Part shown: positions 17,672 through 25,874 of the stretch, one piece after another
How positions within the stretch are numbered: the stretch's first letter is position 1
How the letters are laid out: each line of letters begins with the position of its first letter
DNA from: Moorena sp. SIOASIH
Lineage (GTDB): Bacteria; Cyanobacteriota; Cyanobacteriia; Cyanobacteriales; Coleofasciculaceae
Direction: 5' to 3'
Assembly: GCF_010671925.1 (NCBI RefSeq)
Contig: NZ_JAAHIH010000009.1
Location: 124,001 to 188,000, forward strand
DNA: 64,000 nucleotides
The notes under the pieces: generated by a model
Told to the model about the DNA's origin: nothing
Seen by the model: the letters and a program-made list of their open reading frames with translations, nothing else
The model's database searches: none
Translations under genes and position numbers: made by a program

Positions 17672-18397
17672 ATGAGTAGTATATTTCAACTTCAAAGCCG
17701 AAAACTTGGATTACTAGAATTAATCTCAATGGGGTTTGAGGTTTATCTGAAAAATTTGAAGCCTATCCTACTGTTGTTTTGTACAATCTATTTACCTTTG
17801 CTGATAATTTTATCAGCTTTGAACCCGGATAATCAAAATAACCCTTCAGGATTGTTTTTGGCATTTTTTGTAGTTGTTTCGATTGTTGTCAATTTAGCCG
17901 GTATTATATATATCATAGCCTTATCGCTGATTACAGAAAATTATCTTCATGGAAGAGATACCAGTTATCAGAGTGCAGTCCAAAAAATAGTTTCGAGTTT
18001 ACTTCCTATAGTTGGCCTAGTTTTGATATTTTGGATTAACTATTTGTTACGATTTCTGCTACTTATAATCCCAGGGATAGTTTATGCGGTAAATAATCAA
18101 TACTATGGGCTGGCTTTTATTCTCCGAGACCAAAGGGGAAAAGAGGCTTTCGATTACAGTCGCTCTATCGTTGAAGGGAATTGGTGGAAAGTATTATTCT
18201 TCATTTTTCTAAGTGGATTGAGTGCTTTAGGCTTACAATTTATATTGAATAGTGTCTTAACTACTCTTCCTTTTATGAAAAATTTTTGGGGTGATTTACT
18301 TTCAGTAATTTTACCTAAATTTATCGTCATCGGGATTGCCATTGGTAATATACTTCTATTTCTTAACTTAGATTATCAGAAAAGTTTGGAGAGCTGA
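17672..18397 (+). CDS. Multi-pass membrane protein, GDPD-membrane-domain/DUF975-like
   Basis: A 241-residue hydrophobic protein with about five or six transmembrane helices (near residues 30-50, 62-90, 108-135, 168-188 and 210-235). The opening GLLELISMGFEVYLKNLKPILLLF and the middle LLIIPGIVYAVNNQYYGLAFILRDQRGKEAFDYSRSIVEGNWWKVLFF resemble the membrane domain of glycerophosphodiester phosphodiesterase-like and DUF975 proteins. No enzymatic motif is present. The base composition is AT-richer than the photosynthesis genes upstream. Function unknown. Confidence 0.7.
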   Translation: MSSIFQLQSRKLGLLELISMGFEVYLKNLKPILLLFCTIYLPLLIILSALNPDNQNNPSGLFLAFFVVVSIVVNLAGIIYIIALSLITENYLHGRDTSYQSAVQKIVSSLLPIVGLVLIFWINYLLRFLLLIIPGIVYAVNNQYYGLAFILRDQRGKEAFDYSRSIVEGNWWKVLFFIFLSGLSALGLQFILNSVLTTLPFMKNFWGDLLSVILPKFIVIGIAIGNILLFLNLDYQKSLES

Positions 18398-18437
18398 TTA
18401 AATTGGAATCATTAATAGGCTAGCTCAAGCCGGTGAC

Positions 18438-18569
18438 TTAAAACCAAGTTCTGTATTCATCTAAATAACCGTCGTAGTACAATTCTTCTTCTTCAAGGCA
18501 ATCTGGAGTATCGACAGTCGTCTCTTGTGTTAAGTCTATTCCGTGATACTCTTGCTCTAGTTTTTTCAT
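18438..18569 (-). CDS. Small acidic protein (43 aa)
   Basis: A short frame beginning MKKLEQEYHGIDLTQ and ending LDEYRTWF, strongly acidic in the middle (CLEEEELYY). It lies just beyond the right hairpin of the tnpB element. Across that element, a basic 62-residue small gene reads in the same direction. I infer that the two were neighbours in one operon before the insertion. No family is recognised; being too short for most gene callers, it may be missed. Confidence 0.45.
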   Translation of the reverse strand: MKKLEQEYHGIDLTQETTVDTPDCLEEEELYYDGYLDEYRTWF

Positions 18570-18580
18570 CTCATGAAGCT

Positions 18581-20136
18581 CCCCCACCTGGCAAGCCGTT
18601 CGCGTAGCGTGGCGATAGCCAGGTGGGGGTGTCCTATGCTAATCTGTAACTACCCAAAGTCCACAAATCACACAAGCAAGCCCAGCTTCTAGGCGACCGT
18701 CCAGAACTTTTGCTGGAACGATCCTTGCTGTCATTTCTGCGAGCAAGTTTAAGAATACCCCTAGCACCAATGTTGTAAGCGCCGTTTAAATCGGCATTGA
18801 AACGCTTACCTGAGGGGAAGGTTGCCAGAGCATAGTTATTAGAATTGCGCTTAACCGTGCCAGAACCGTCATAGGCAAGTTTTGAGGTATAGGCCGCCAC
18901 AACCTCTACTACTTTGCCACCCAACTCCGTCCATTTCATCTCAGTAAAATCGCGAATTTTTCCTTTGAGCCATCCGTGAAAACGTTGACGAAGATTAGAC
19001 CGCTTACGTCCACCTTTGGGTTTCCATCCTTTAAGGTTCTCAAATACAATTGCTTCAGAATTAAACCTGAGCGCAATTTGCACAATTCCCTTGGAAACGA
19101 TCTGGCCAATTTGGTTATTGATTCTCTGACACTTTTGATAGGTATAAGAGCAGAAACCTCTGTGAATTTTGCCGCCAAAACCCATAGTTTTTGACGCCCG
19201 TACAGATACGGATTTTAGTCGCTTGTCCCGACGGTCTATGTCTCTTCCCGGGTGAATAAACTCCCTGTGGATTACAGTGCCGTCATGAGCTACAACCGCT
19301 ATAGTCGCAGTAGTATTAATCCCTAGATCTACAGCTGTAACATTGGCTTCAGGCTTCCGTTTTTCGGGTTTGCAGTTGAACGGAACTGACAGATGACAGT
19401 ACAAGTCATTGAATATCAAGGACGGTGACAGCATTTTATTACTTGCTGCTTTATGGCGTTCCCTTAAGCCAGTAATTTGAATCGTAGTCCAAACCCAATC
19501 TGAGCCATTAAAAACCTTGATTTCGACTTGTTCAAAGCCGTGTAGCTTGTAGCATTGTCCCTTGTAGAGGGCTGGATAACAACCAGCGTCTGGGTTTAGT
19601 CGTGGAGGACTAGCATTGCGCCGCTTTCGTGCCCCCGATTGCCATTCGTTATAACGAGTAACAAAACTACTAACTTGACCAGCTGCAAAAGCGATTGCGG
19701 CACGGCGATAATAACTGGGGAATTTGTAAAAAGTTTTATTGAATTGAGGGTATTTAATGTTGGGGCGTTTGACAGTTTGGTGCATCAAGCGCTCAACAGC
19801 AGGAGTCAGCTGATCGGCTGTCAAAGAACCCAACTCAGACCAGTGTGAAAAAATAATACCAACCAAGTATCTGCAAGCCCGACGGTAAACTTTAACCGTT
19901 TCTCCAAAAAGCCAACGCTGTTCGGAGTTTGGGTTAAGTTTCCAAATGTCTGTTCTAATGACTTTAGTTGGCGCTTTCACGGGTCTAATAAATCTTTTAT
20001 AGTATTATTTTAGCCTACAATAAATAAAATAAGACGGCAATTACATGATTTGTGTTCCAGGATTTTAGCTATTGATATTGGCGTGGACTAACCCCCACCT
20101 GGACGTTCGCGTAGCGTGGCGATAGCCAGGTGGGGG
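18581..20136 (-). mobile_element. IS200/IS605-type element carrying tnpB only
   Basis: The element is delimited by two hairpins with the same 11-bp stem (CCCCCACCTGG/CCAGGTGGGGG) at 18581-18629 and 20092-20136. The loops of both hairpins contain the dispersed GTTCGCGTAGCGTGGCGATAG repeat. Only tnpB is inside; there is no tnpA, so mobilisation would need a transposase in trans. It has inserted between two small genes. The end of tnpB and the right-end hairpin are nearly adjacent, which is where the TnpB guide RNA (reRNA) is made in this family. Confidence 0.8.
18634..19980 (-). CDS. tnpB: TnpB-family RNA-guided nuclease (zinc-finger cysteines absent)
   Basis: A 448-residue protein with a GTG start. 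The RuvC catalytic triad is intact: Asp218 (AVDLGINTTA), Glu314 (IVFENLKGW) and Asp397 (FNADLNGAYNIGARG). In place of the usual CxxC...CxxC zinc ribbon is AYTSKLAYDGSGTVKRNSNNYALATFPSGKR, which has no cysteines; this replacement is found in a known cyanobacterial TnpB branch. TnpB proteins cut DNA guided by an RNA made from the element's right end, helping the element persist. Nothing visible inactivates it. Confidence 0.88.
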   Translation of the reverse strand: MKAPTKVIRTDIWKLNPNSEQRWLFGETVKVYRRACRYLVGIIFSHWSELGSLTADQLTPAVERLMHQTVKRPNIKYPQFNKTFYKFPSYYRRAAIAFAAGQVSSFVTRYNEWQSGARKRRNASPPRLNPDAGCYPALYKGQCYKLHGFEQVEIKVFNGSDWVWTTIQITGLRERHKAASNKMLSPSLIFNDLYCHLSVPFNCKPEKRKPEANVTAVDLGINTTATIAVVAHDGTVIHREFIHPGRDIDRRDKRLKSVSVRASKTMGFGGKIHRGFCSYTYQKCQRINNQIGQIVSKGIVQIALRFNSEAIVFENLKGWKPKGGRKRSNLRQRFHGWLKGKIRDFTEMKWTELGGKVVEVVAAYTSKLAYDGSGTVKRNSNNYALATFPSGKRFNADLNGAYNIGARGILKLARRNDSKDRSSKSSGRSPRSWACLCDLWTLGSYRLA

Positions 20137-20142
20137 AATGCG

Positions 20143-20381
20143 TCACACGTCTTGTTCAAACAGACCTTGTTTCTTCAGCTTAGCTCTTTCTGCAACAAAT
20201 TTGTTCCATGTCTTGATGCAGCGGGGTCATGGGGGAAACCCCCAAGACCCCGCTGCATCGCTTTTTTACATTTTTTCCTAGCTCGTTCTCCTGGGACGTT
20301 TTTACAGTTTACCGGCCTATAGTCGCTAGGTTCATAAAACTTATGTCCCCCAGGATGTTTTTTCTTTTTTTTCTTACTCAT
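20143..20381 (-). pseudogene. Small basic protein gene interrupted by a 50-bp palindromic element
   Basis: The frame starts MSKKKKKKHPGGHKFYEPSD and runs to RARKKCKK, then enters a 50-base palindromic repeat (20212-20261) that shifts the frame. Removing exactly 50 bases joins KCKK to TWNKFVAERAKLKKQGLFEQDV and a TGA at 20143, giving a smooth, very basic 62-residue protein. This strongly suggests that the repeat inserted into a real gene. The family is unknown. The 43-residue acidic gene at 18438 would be its downstream neighbour without the insertion sequence. Confidence 0.65.
20212..20261. repeat. 50-bp member of the GCGATGCAGCG palindromic element family
   Basis: Near-perfect palindrome: GCGATGCAGCGGGGTCTTGG, then GGGTTTCCCCC, then the complementary arm ending GCATCAAG (as read on the minus strand). 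It is the shortest of four copies in the window; the others are at 23753-23845, 31294-31430 and 54609-54701. Confidence 0.9.
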
Positions 20382-20504
20382 ATTAGTGGATTTTACTTTT
20401 TATGGACTTCTAGAAATTTTGGCCGAAAGTCAATTGAGTAAGATTTTATCCCAGATTGTTATAACTCACTAGTTAATCTCTGTATTATTATACCTCATAA
20501 GTAG

Positions 20505-20580
20505 TTACCTATAGGTAATTGCAAGGCTTGGTTTGGCAATTCTTAGCATGTCATTGCCTCTCTCCCTCAAGCACTTTACT
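20505..20580 (-). pseudogene. Relic of an antitoxin 5' end
   Basis: About 70 bases around GGTAATTGCAAGGCTTGGTT and CATGTCATTG closely match the first 20 or so codons of the antitoxin gene at 25875-26117, but the frame is broken. It is probably debris of a second antitoxin/PIN locus. The rest of the gap to hicB (20581-20721) holds GCGATCGC-type repeats and no gene. Confidence 0.5.
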
Positions 20581-20721
20581 TTTCTAAGGGTAAAGTCAAG
20601 GGCGATCGCATAAGCGCGGAAGCTGAGGCCGTAGGCCACGCGGGGCGCGTTCGAGTGACTCGCGATGCGGCTCAATCCACGCGCATCGCTTGTTCTCGAT
20701 TGCTCTATGATGCTCGAATCC

Positions 20722-21051
20722 TTAGCTACATAGCTTCAAACTTATGTAACGGTTAAGACTTACTCCAGACTCAGCGGCTTTTATTGCCAATGAACGATGT
20801 TGCTCCGGTGGAATTCGTTTTTGAAATTTACCGCTATATTTTTTCTCGGCAAGAGGTTCTGGAATAGGTTCTCCAGAGGTTTCCATGTCTTCGAGGACTT
20901 CTGCGACTAAATTACTAATGCCTTCTAAAGCAGCTACCAGAGATGTGTCAAGGTGAGATAGACTGGGAAATTCTGCACACAATCCCACAAACTCCTCGTC
21001 TTCTTTTGACCATGTGATGCTATAAGTGTAGTGTTGGTAATTAACTTTCAT
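20722..21051 (-). CDS. hicB: HicB-family antitoxin
   Basis: A 109-residue protein. The N-terminal HicB fold (YTYSITWSKEDEEFVGLCAEFPSLSHL...A) is followed by a ribbon-helix-helix DNA-binding end (SGKFQKRIPPEQHRSLAIKAAESGVSLNRYISLKL). HicB neutralises the HicA mRNA interferase and represses the operon. The upstream frame overlaps its start by 11 bases and looks like the 3' end of hicA, in the usual hicAB order. The antitoxin is intact while its toxin is truncated. Confidence 0.82.
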   Translation of the reverse strand: MKVNYQHYTYSITWSKEDEEFVGLCAEFPSLSHLDTSLVAALEGISNLVAEVLEDMETSGEPIPEPLAEKKYSGKFQKRIPPEQHRSLAIKAAESGVSLNRYISLKLCS

Positions 21052-21182
21052 TACTATCCTCCAACTTCTTAATAGCCTCTAAAACTTGACGAACTTGATA
21101 AACTTTAGGCTTTCCACTCTTTCCCTTTTGAATATTGAAACAAGGATTTCCTTCCCACGGGGTCTTATAAACAGAGGTCAAG
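21041..21182 (-). pseudogene. 3' remnant of a HicA-type toxin gene
   Basis: The last 45 or so residues (SVYKTPWEGNPCFNIQKGKSGKPKVYQVRQVLEAIKKL) resemble the C-terminal beta-strand and KxYQVRQ helix of HicA proteins. The frame overlaps the hicB start. Upstream of 21182 the coding similarity ends and a Uma2 fragment begins on the opposite strand, so the toxin's N-terminal half and promoter appear lost. Confidence 0.55.
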
Positions 21183-21411
21183 ATGATACAAACACCTGCC
21201 AGTCCAGAAACCGAAACTCTATTGATTGAGTTGCCTAGGACAATCGGCTTGTACGTCACCCAGGAACAGTTTACAGCCCTAGCCGCAGCCAACCGCGACT
21301 TGAGACTGGAAAGAACGGCACTTGGAGAGTTAATTGTCAAGCCACCAACAGGCTGGAAAACTGGAAAACTAAATTGGAGTATTTCTGGAGAGTTGTATTT
21401 GTGGTGGGATA

Positions 21412-23105
21412 CTCTTAAACCGTCATTAATCAGGATAAACCTGTATCAAACGGTCAAGGTGCAATTTATTGTTGCCCAAGTGAGAAGTGGTTATACGGCA
21501 ATCGGAGTTGAGCCTCCCACTTATCTATTTGGGCGTTCCTGGCATCCCGACCAGGAGTTGCTTGAAAGCCCGAGTTTTGCTATGTTTACAGTCAAGCCAA
21601 CCAAGCTCAACTGCATCAAGTAGACTCAGTCCCATCCCTTTCAAGAAACGCGCGGTACGGCGCAATAATACTGCCTGCACCTCGGTTTTATTCATGTACC
21701 GAGTAATTCCGTTGTCTGTACCCCGAGCAAGGACGTTTTTGGCAGCATTATAGTCAGCCTGCAACACGACCCCATCAAATCCGGTAAAATTGTCCCCAGT
21801 CCTTTTCCCGAGAAGGGTTCCATTCCTGGAGTCAACTTGCGACGTGTAACTAGGCTGGACTTCTGTAACAACCGACCCAGTCCAATTAGCCCATTTCTGT
21901 AAAGAGTCCCGCATTTGACCCTTCATCCAACTATTAAGCTTGCGGGACATGGCTTTGGACTGACGTTTATTTTGGATTGGTTGTGTTAAATATTCAGCAA
22001 ATACTTTTAATGATTCTCCGTTGAACAGAGACTTGGATGCGGCTCCTATTATAGCTGTGAGTTCTGACTGATTCTTTCTGTATCGGCGATTTTCTGTTTT
22101 TCTAGTTAAGTTATTTTCTAATATTCGAGCCGACTTAACTGGGTCTATATTTTCTAGTTTTCTATGAAGCGCCCAAAGCTTCCCTCTGTTGCGGTTTTTG
22201 GCACATATTCGGTCGGATTTCTGGGTTGTCAATTTGCCCAAGCTTTTTCCGTGTGCTTGACCATCTGAATCATAGAAAGCCTCAGTGTATCCCTTGTCTA
22301 TCCCAATGGCTCGGCGATCAGCAGGAATTTCTACAGTTCCATGGTCTACCAAGAAGTAAATCTCAAATTTTTTCACAAGTTGGTTGTATATCAGTCTAAT
22401 CTGGCCTTTGATTTTCCGATTAGACCTAACAACTATTTTGTTCCTTTTTCCTCTTTTTAGTCCAGCTAGTTCTAGTTGGTAAGTATTGCGGGAGAGTCTT
22501 TTGCATCTATACCCTCCTTGCTGATAAACTATCTGATTATTGACCCAAGAGTGACCCCTTTGGAACTCCTTTCTGACCAGCCTATGCAGGAGTGAATTGT
22601 CCAGAAAAGCTAAGGTCTTTAGCTGCGTGGCATATTCTTTTCTGGTCTTTTGGTTATCTTTTCCAGAAAACCTTTTGTAAATCTTTTTGATTACTGCTTC
22701 AATACAAGCAGCTTGTTGAGCTGCAATCGCTTTTGCTGTGTCGCTAACAGTCCACTCCATTAACTTAGAGGGCAGTCCCAAGGATTCAGGAGTTCTAAAA
22801 CTCCTAACCTCTGGATAGGCTTTCTTCCAGTCAATCCCCCAATGACTTATGCTACCTAACTTGTTGTAGGATTCAGACCTGACGATGCCTAATTTTTTCA
22901 TTGTCTGTAGCAACTCAAGCTCAACCGACTCAGTCATCCCCACTACAGGAACAATCTGAGTTGATATTTTCTTGGTCACTCCTACTTTCTTGGGCATCGT
23001 CAAATCTGAGTCAATTACTTTAAGTATACTCTAGCGCTACCAAAATTTTAATGTCCATTTTATGGTATTAAATACTGATTTATACCTATTTTTAGGGGTT
23101 TAATT
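21412..23105 (-). mobile_element. tnpB-only insertion element inside a Uma2 gene
   Basis: The limits are inferred from where the flanking Uma2 coding sequence stops and resumes. The element holds one gene (tnpB, minus strand) and no tnpA. The stretch beyond the tnpB stop (21412-21524) would contain the guide-RNA and right-end region. I did not find a perfect terminal palindrome, so the ends could be off by several bases. Confidence 0.7.
21525..22997 (-). CDS. tnpB: TnpB-family RNA-guided nuclease (second type, zinc finger degenerate)
   Basis: About 490 residues from the ATG at 22997 (a TTG two codons upstream is possible). RuvC residues are present: Asp in AIGIDKGYTEA, Glu in LKVFAEYLTQP and Asp in VLQADYNAAKNVLARG. 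The zinc-ribbon position reads SYTSQVDSRNGTLLGKRTGDNFTGFDG and has no cysteine pairs. Long basic N- and C-terminal regions are typical of this cyanobacterial branch, and it differs clearly from the tnpB at 18634. It probably remains functional as a nuclease, since no disruption is seen. Confidence 0.85.
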   Translation of the reverse strand: MPKKVGVTKKISTQIVPVVGMTESVELELLQTMKKLGIVRSESYNKLGSISHWGIDWKKAYPEVRSFRTPESLGLPSKLMEWTVSDTAKAIAAQQAACIEAVIKKIYKRFSGKDNQKTRKEYATQLKTLAFLDNSLLHRLVRKEFQRGHSWVNNQIVYQQGGYRCKRLSRNTYQLELAGLKRGKRNKIVVRSNRKIKGQIRLIYNQLVKKFEIYFLVDHGTVEIPADRRAIGIDKGYTEAFYDSDGQAHGKSLGKLTTQKSDRICAKNRNRGKLWALHRKLENIDPVKSARILENNLTRKTENRRYRKNQSELTAIIGAASKSLFNGESLKVFAEYLTQPIQNKRQSKAMSRKLNSWMKGQMRDSLQKWANWTGSVVTEVQPSYTSQVDSRNGTLLGKRTGDNFTGFDGVVLQADYNAAKNVLARGTDNGITRYMNKTEVQAVLLRRTARFLKGMGLSLLDAVELGWLDCKHSKTRAFKQLLVGMPGTPK

Positions 23106-23752
23106 GCGAGGCGTAATGCAGGGGAACCGGGTAAAGCCTTTGACTCTTCTACTGGCTTCATTTTACCTAATAGTGCCACTCGTTCTCCCGATGCCTGTTG
23201 GGTGAGCGGAGAACGTTGGCAGGCCCTTACTCCAGAACAAAACGGAACCTTTGCTAATATCTGCCCGGATTTTGTGGTTGAGTTACGGTCTAGCTCAGAT
23301 CGGGTTCAGTCTCTGGAAGCTAAAATGACCGAGTATATCGACAATGGGGCGAGACTGGGCTGGTTAATCGATCCACAGCAGCGACTGGTGGAAATTTATC
23401 GACCGGGTTTGGCAGTGGAAGTGTTGCAGAATCCAACTGAGTTGTCGGGGGAAGACGTGTTACCGGGTTTTGTGTTGGATTTGCGTCGGGTGTGGGATTG
23501 AAAATAGAAATGCGATCGCTCTCTGGAAAACCCTGCACTTAAGTTGATTCTGATAGCGCTGCCAAGAATTCCTCCGGTAGCATTACGGGAACTGAAGATG
23601 ACACAAAATCAGATATGTTGCGTGTAACGATCAGGTCGAGACCTAAGGCAAGTGCAGCTTCACTGGTCACCGCATCTTCAAAATCAGTCATGGAGCTTTG
23701 CAGAGCAGCTCGAATCACCTGATCGGTTATGCTGGCAATTTGAATACGTTGT

Positions 23753-23845
23753 CTTGATGCAATAGCGAGTGGGGGAAACCACGGCAGTCGCTCATGGGGG
23801 AGACCCCCAAGACCGCGCTGCCTCCCCAAGACCGCGCTGCATCGC
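23753..23845. repeat. 93-bp palindromic element inside the PIN gene
   Basis: Same family as the copy at 20212, but with two additional internal sub-units (GCAGCGCGGTCTTGGGGAG-type and the CATGAGCGACTGCCGTGG-type arm). Its length is a multiple of three, so the host frame stays open. Confidence 0.9.
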
Positions 23846-24054
23846 TGTAATAATGTCGATAGTAGTCTCAGTGCAGCCTCACTCCCCACCTGACGACGCA
23901 AAATATAGAAAATGTTGGTTATGGCATGGCCTGAAACATATCCTTCAACGTCTTCCTGGGTTACTGTATTTAAAGCTTGTGCTGAAGCAACAACAAATGG
24001 TTGGCGTTGAGCTAGAACATCAAGTAATACGTGCAACATTTAACCTGTACAAAC

Positions 24055-25191
24055 CTACTCATCAGCAGGAATGACCTGTATAGCACCAGATGAAAACCTG
24101 GTGGTTGTTGCCGACAAAGCGCGAATCATTATGTTTCGCGCGCCATTCCAATCCCGTGGTAACGAGAAACCACATTTTGGGCATTGAAATTTTTTGTTAC
24201 CGCCTAATTTTTCGTGAATTTGACCACATTCTGGACAAGTCTTACTTGTGTAAGATTCATTAACTAAGACCACTCTCACGTCATTTCGATCAGCCATTTG
24301 TATTAAATGTTGACGAAACTTATAGTGACTCCAAGTGAGCATGTTACGAGCTGTTTTCTTATTTAATCTCCTGGCTGACTTCACTACCATTTGAGAGGTC
24401 TCAAATGTCGGAATAAAAATCAGCTTGTAGTTATTAACAAGAAAAGAAGCTGACTTGTTGTGGCAGTCTTTGATCAAATCTTGGATTTTTTGGCGTAACC
24501 GATGGGAAGCTTTCCTCATTGCTCGTCTCTGACGTTTGGCAGAGCTTAAGTCAATACGACTCATCAAACGATCTAACTGTTGACAAAGTCTTTGGATTCT
24601 ACCAATATCACCAGTCCCTATTTCGAGATAACTGAAGCCATCAAACCCAGTCAAGAAAGTCCTAATCCCTGGGTCTAAAGCTATCACCTTGTCAACAGTC
24701 GTAGGAGTCGGCTCAATGTATTCAGGAAAAATACCATACCATTTTCCCTTTATCCACACTAGCTGGGTCCCGTAAATACATTGATCAGGAAAGCCTTGAG
24801 GTGAACGGAAAGACAAGCCTTTTACCTTTCTTAGGTACCAAGAACCTTTCTTGAAGTTTCCCGCTTTGAATTTGATTACCTGACTTGTTTCTCGACAAGA
24901 CTTAAATTTAGCAAAACCTCCATTAGCTTTGGCTTGTTTTGACGCATCAATTGCATCGGCAACAGCTTCTTGTAATTGATGTCCGGGTAGGGTTTTTACC
25001 CACTCTGGTCTATCAGAGTTTCTAGCCAGTTTTTGTAGTACATAAGCACTACCAACATAGCCATTTTTGATAGTAGCGATAGACCAGTTGTAGATCCACC
25101 TGTATGCATTAAGCCAAGTTTTCCAAATCTTGTGAAGCTCTTTACAAGGAAACACCCTGATTTTCTTGACACTGTTTGGTGTCAATTTCAT
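24055..25191 (-). CDS. tnpB: TnpB RNA-guided nuclease of IS607 type (canonical zinc ribbon)
   Basis: A 378-residue protein from the ATG at 25191 (MKLTPNSVKKIRVFPCKELHKIWK). The RuvC triad is complete: Asp in VIALDPGIRTF, Glu in IPTFETSQM and Asp in LPRDWNGARN. The zinc ribbon is intact, with CPECG and CPKCG around GGNKKFQ. The same frame is open 190 codons further upstream, but that stretch is the tnpA gene in another frame and is rejected as N-terminus. It overlaps tnpA by about 50 bases, implying translational coupling. Confidence 0.85.
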   Translation of the reverse strand: MKLTPNSVKKIRVFPCKELHKIWKTWLNAYRWIYNWSIATIKNGYVGSAYVLQKLARNSDRPEWVKTLPGHQLQEAVADAIDASKQAKANGGFAKFKSCRETSQVIKFKAGNFKKGSWYLRKVKGLSFRSPQGFPDQCIYGTQLVWIKGKWYGIFPEYIEPTPTTVDKVIALDPGIRTFLTGFDGFSYLEIGTGDIGRIQRLCQQLDRLMSRIDLSSAKRQRRAMRKASHRLRQKIQDLIKDCHNKSASFLVNNYKLIFIPTFETSQMVVKSARRLNKKTARNMLTWSHYKFRQHLIQMADRNDVRVVLVNESYTSKTCPECGQIHEKLGGNKKFQCPKCGFSLPRDWNGARNIMIRALSATTTRFSSGAIQVIPADE

Positions 25192-25775
25192 CGTCTGGTT
25201 CCGAGATTTTGTCTTGTACCGCTTGCGTGACTTGCTTTTGAGATTTTCCGAGTCCGTAAAGCCTAGCAGAGAAACAGTGGAGGCAGGACAAGATATCTTC
25301 GACAAGCTCTTGTTCTGGGGACAGCTTGCGTTCATTGAGAACCACGAGTTTGACCTTACCTTTTTGGAACAACCATTCAAGTAATGGAAACCCAAATCTG
25401 ACTGCTCTGTCTGGATAGGCAACGACAAATGCTGAGATATCAGACGAGTATATTCGCTCCAATATTTTGAGAAATTTGCGCCGCCTAAAATTGAGTCGTG
25501 ATCCAACTTCTGAAACAATTTCAGCGTAGTGGTATTTTGACCGTAAAAATTGAGCTTGTCTGTCGAGGTCATCTCGTTGGGAATGGGTAGAGACCCGTGC
25601 ATAACCGATAACGGGCTTACTTTTCGGGTCTTTTCCTTCAATGCAGAACCTGCTCTGATTGCCTTGGGTTCTAATACTGTCGAGCCTTCCGTCTTTGTCC
25701 CATCGTCATTGAGTTGTGATCGAGACGCCGTAATATTCGGCTGCCTCTTTTGGGGTGACATATTTTTTAGTCTTA
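25142..25775 (-). pseudogene. IS607-type serine recombinase tnpA with in-frame TGA
   Basis: Read in one frame, the region gives KYVTPKEAAEYYGVSITTQ, then TGA (25706-25708), then RWDKDGRLDSIRTQGNQ and IGYARVSTHSQRDDLDRQ (the catalytic Ser region of small serine recombinases), followed by FVVAYPDRAVRFGFPLLEWLF and LSPEQELVEDILSCLHCFSARLYGL. The N-terminal MerR-like HTH is cut by the stop at the point where relatives read ITTLRRW. No good start codon remains upstream. A protein restarted after the stop would lack the HTH and part of the normal DNA-binding surface. Confidence 0.8.
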
Positions 25776-25874
25776 ATACTTTACAAATCTATACTAAAAC
25801 CTTTGTAAAGGTATGACAAGGTTTGATAAGATTAAATGCTAATAGTTACACCTCGCTATCAAACAACACCCGTC

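Larger units (their letters stand above)
21183..23501 (+). pseudogene. Uma2-family (DUF820) nuclease gene split by a tnpB element
   Basis: The 5' part (21183 to about 21411) encodes LLIELPRTIGLYVTQEQFTALAAANRDLRLERTALGELIVKPPTGWKTGKLN...LYLWWD. The 3' part (about 23106-23501) encodes ARRNAGEPGKAFDSSTGFILPN...SPDACWVSGERWQALTPEQ...PDFVVELRS...GWLIDPQQRLVEIYRPG. Both are in the same frame, and together they make a standard Uma2 protein (PD-(D/E)xK-like fold; catalytic SPDACW, FVVELRS and K near QSLEAKM). The intact homologue at 26484-27056 shows the expected join. The gap of about 1.7 kb is the tnpB insertion. Confidence 0.8.
24022..25857 (-). mobile_element. IS607-family element (tnpA pseudogene + tnpB)
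   Basis: A serine-recombinase tnpA frame overlaps the start of a zinc-ribbon tnpB by about 50 bases, the standard IS607 arrangement. The limits are inferred from the interrupted PIN gene. No terminal inverted repeats are seen, as expected for IS607. The tnpA carries a nonsense codon, so the copy is probably immobile on its own. Confidence 0.8.

Noticed and set aside
20175..20381. 68-residue protein read straight through the palindromic element
   Set aside because: The end is encoded by the inserted element in a shifted frame; the restored version is more protein-like, so it is treated as an interrupted gene.
21183..21623. A 146-residue intact protein
   Set aside because: The first 76 or so residues are Uma2 and the rest reads into the tnpB element; it is a chimera made by insertion.
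25192..25761. 190-residue N-terminal extension of the IS607 TnpB
   Set aside because: The same DNA encodes the serine recombinase in another frame with clear motifs; TnpB similarity begins at MKLTPNS.
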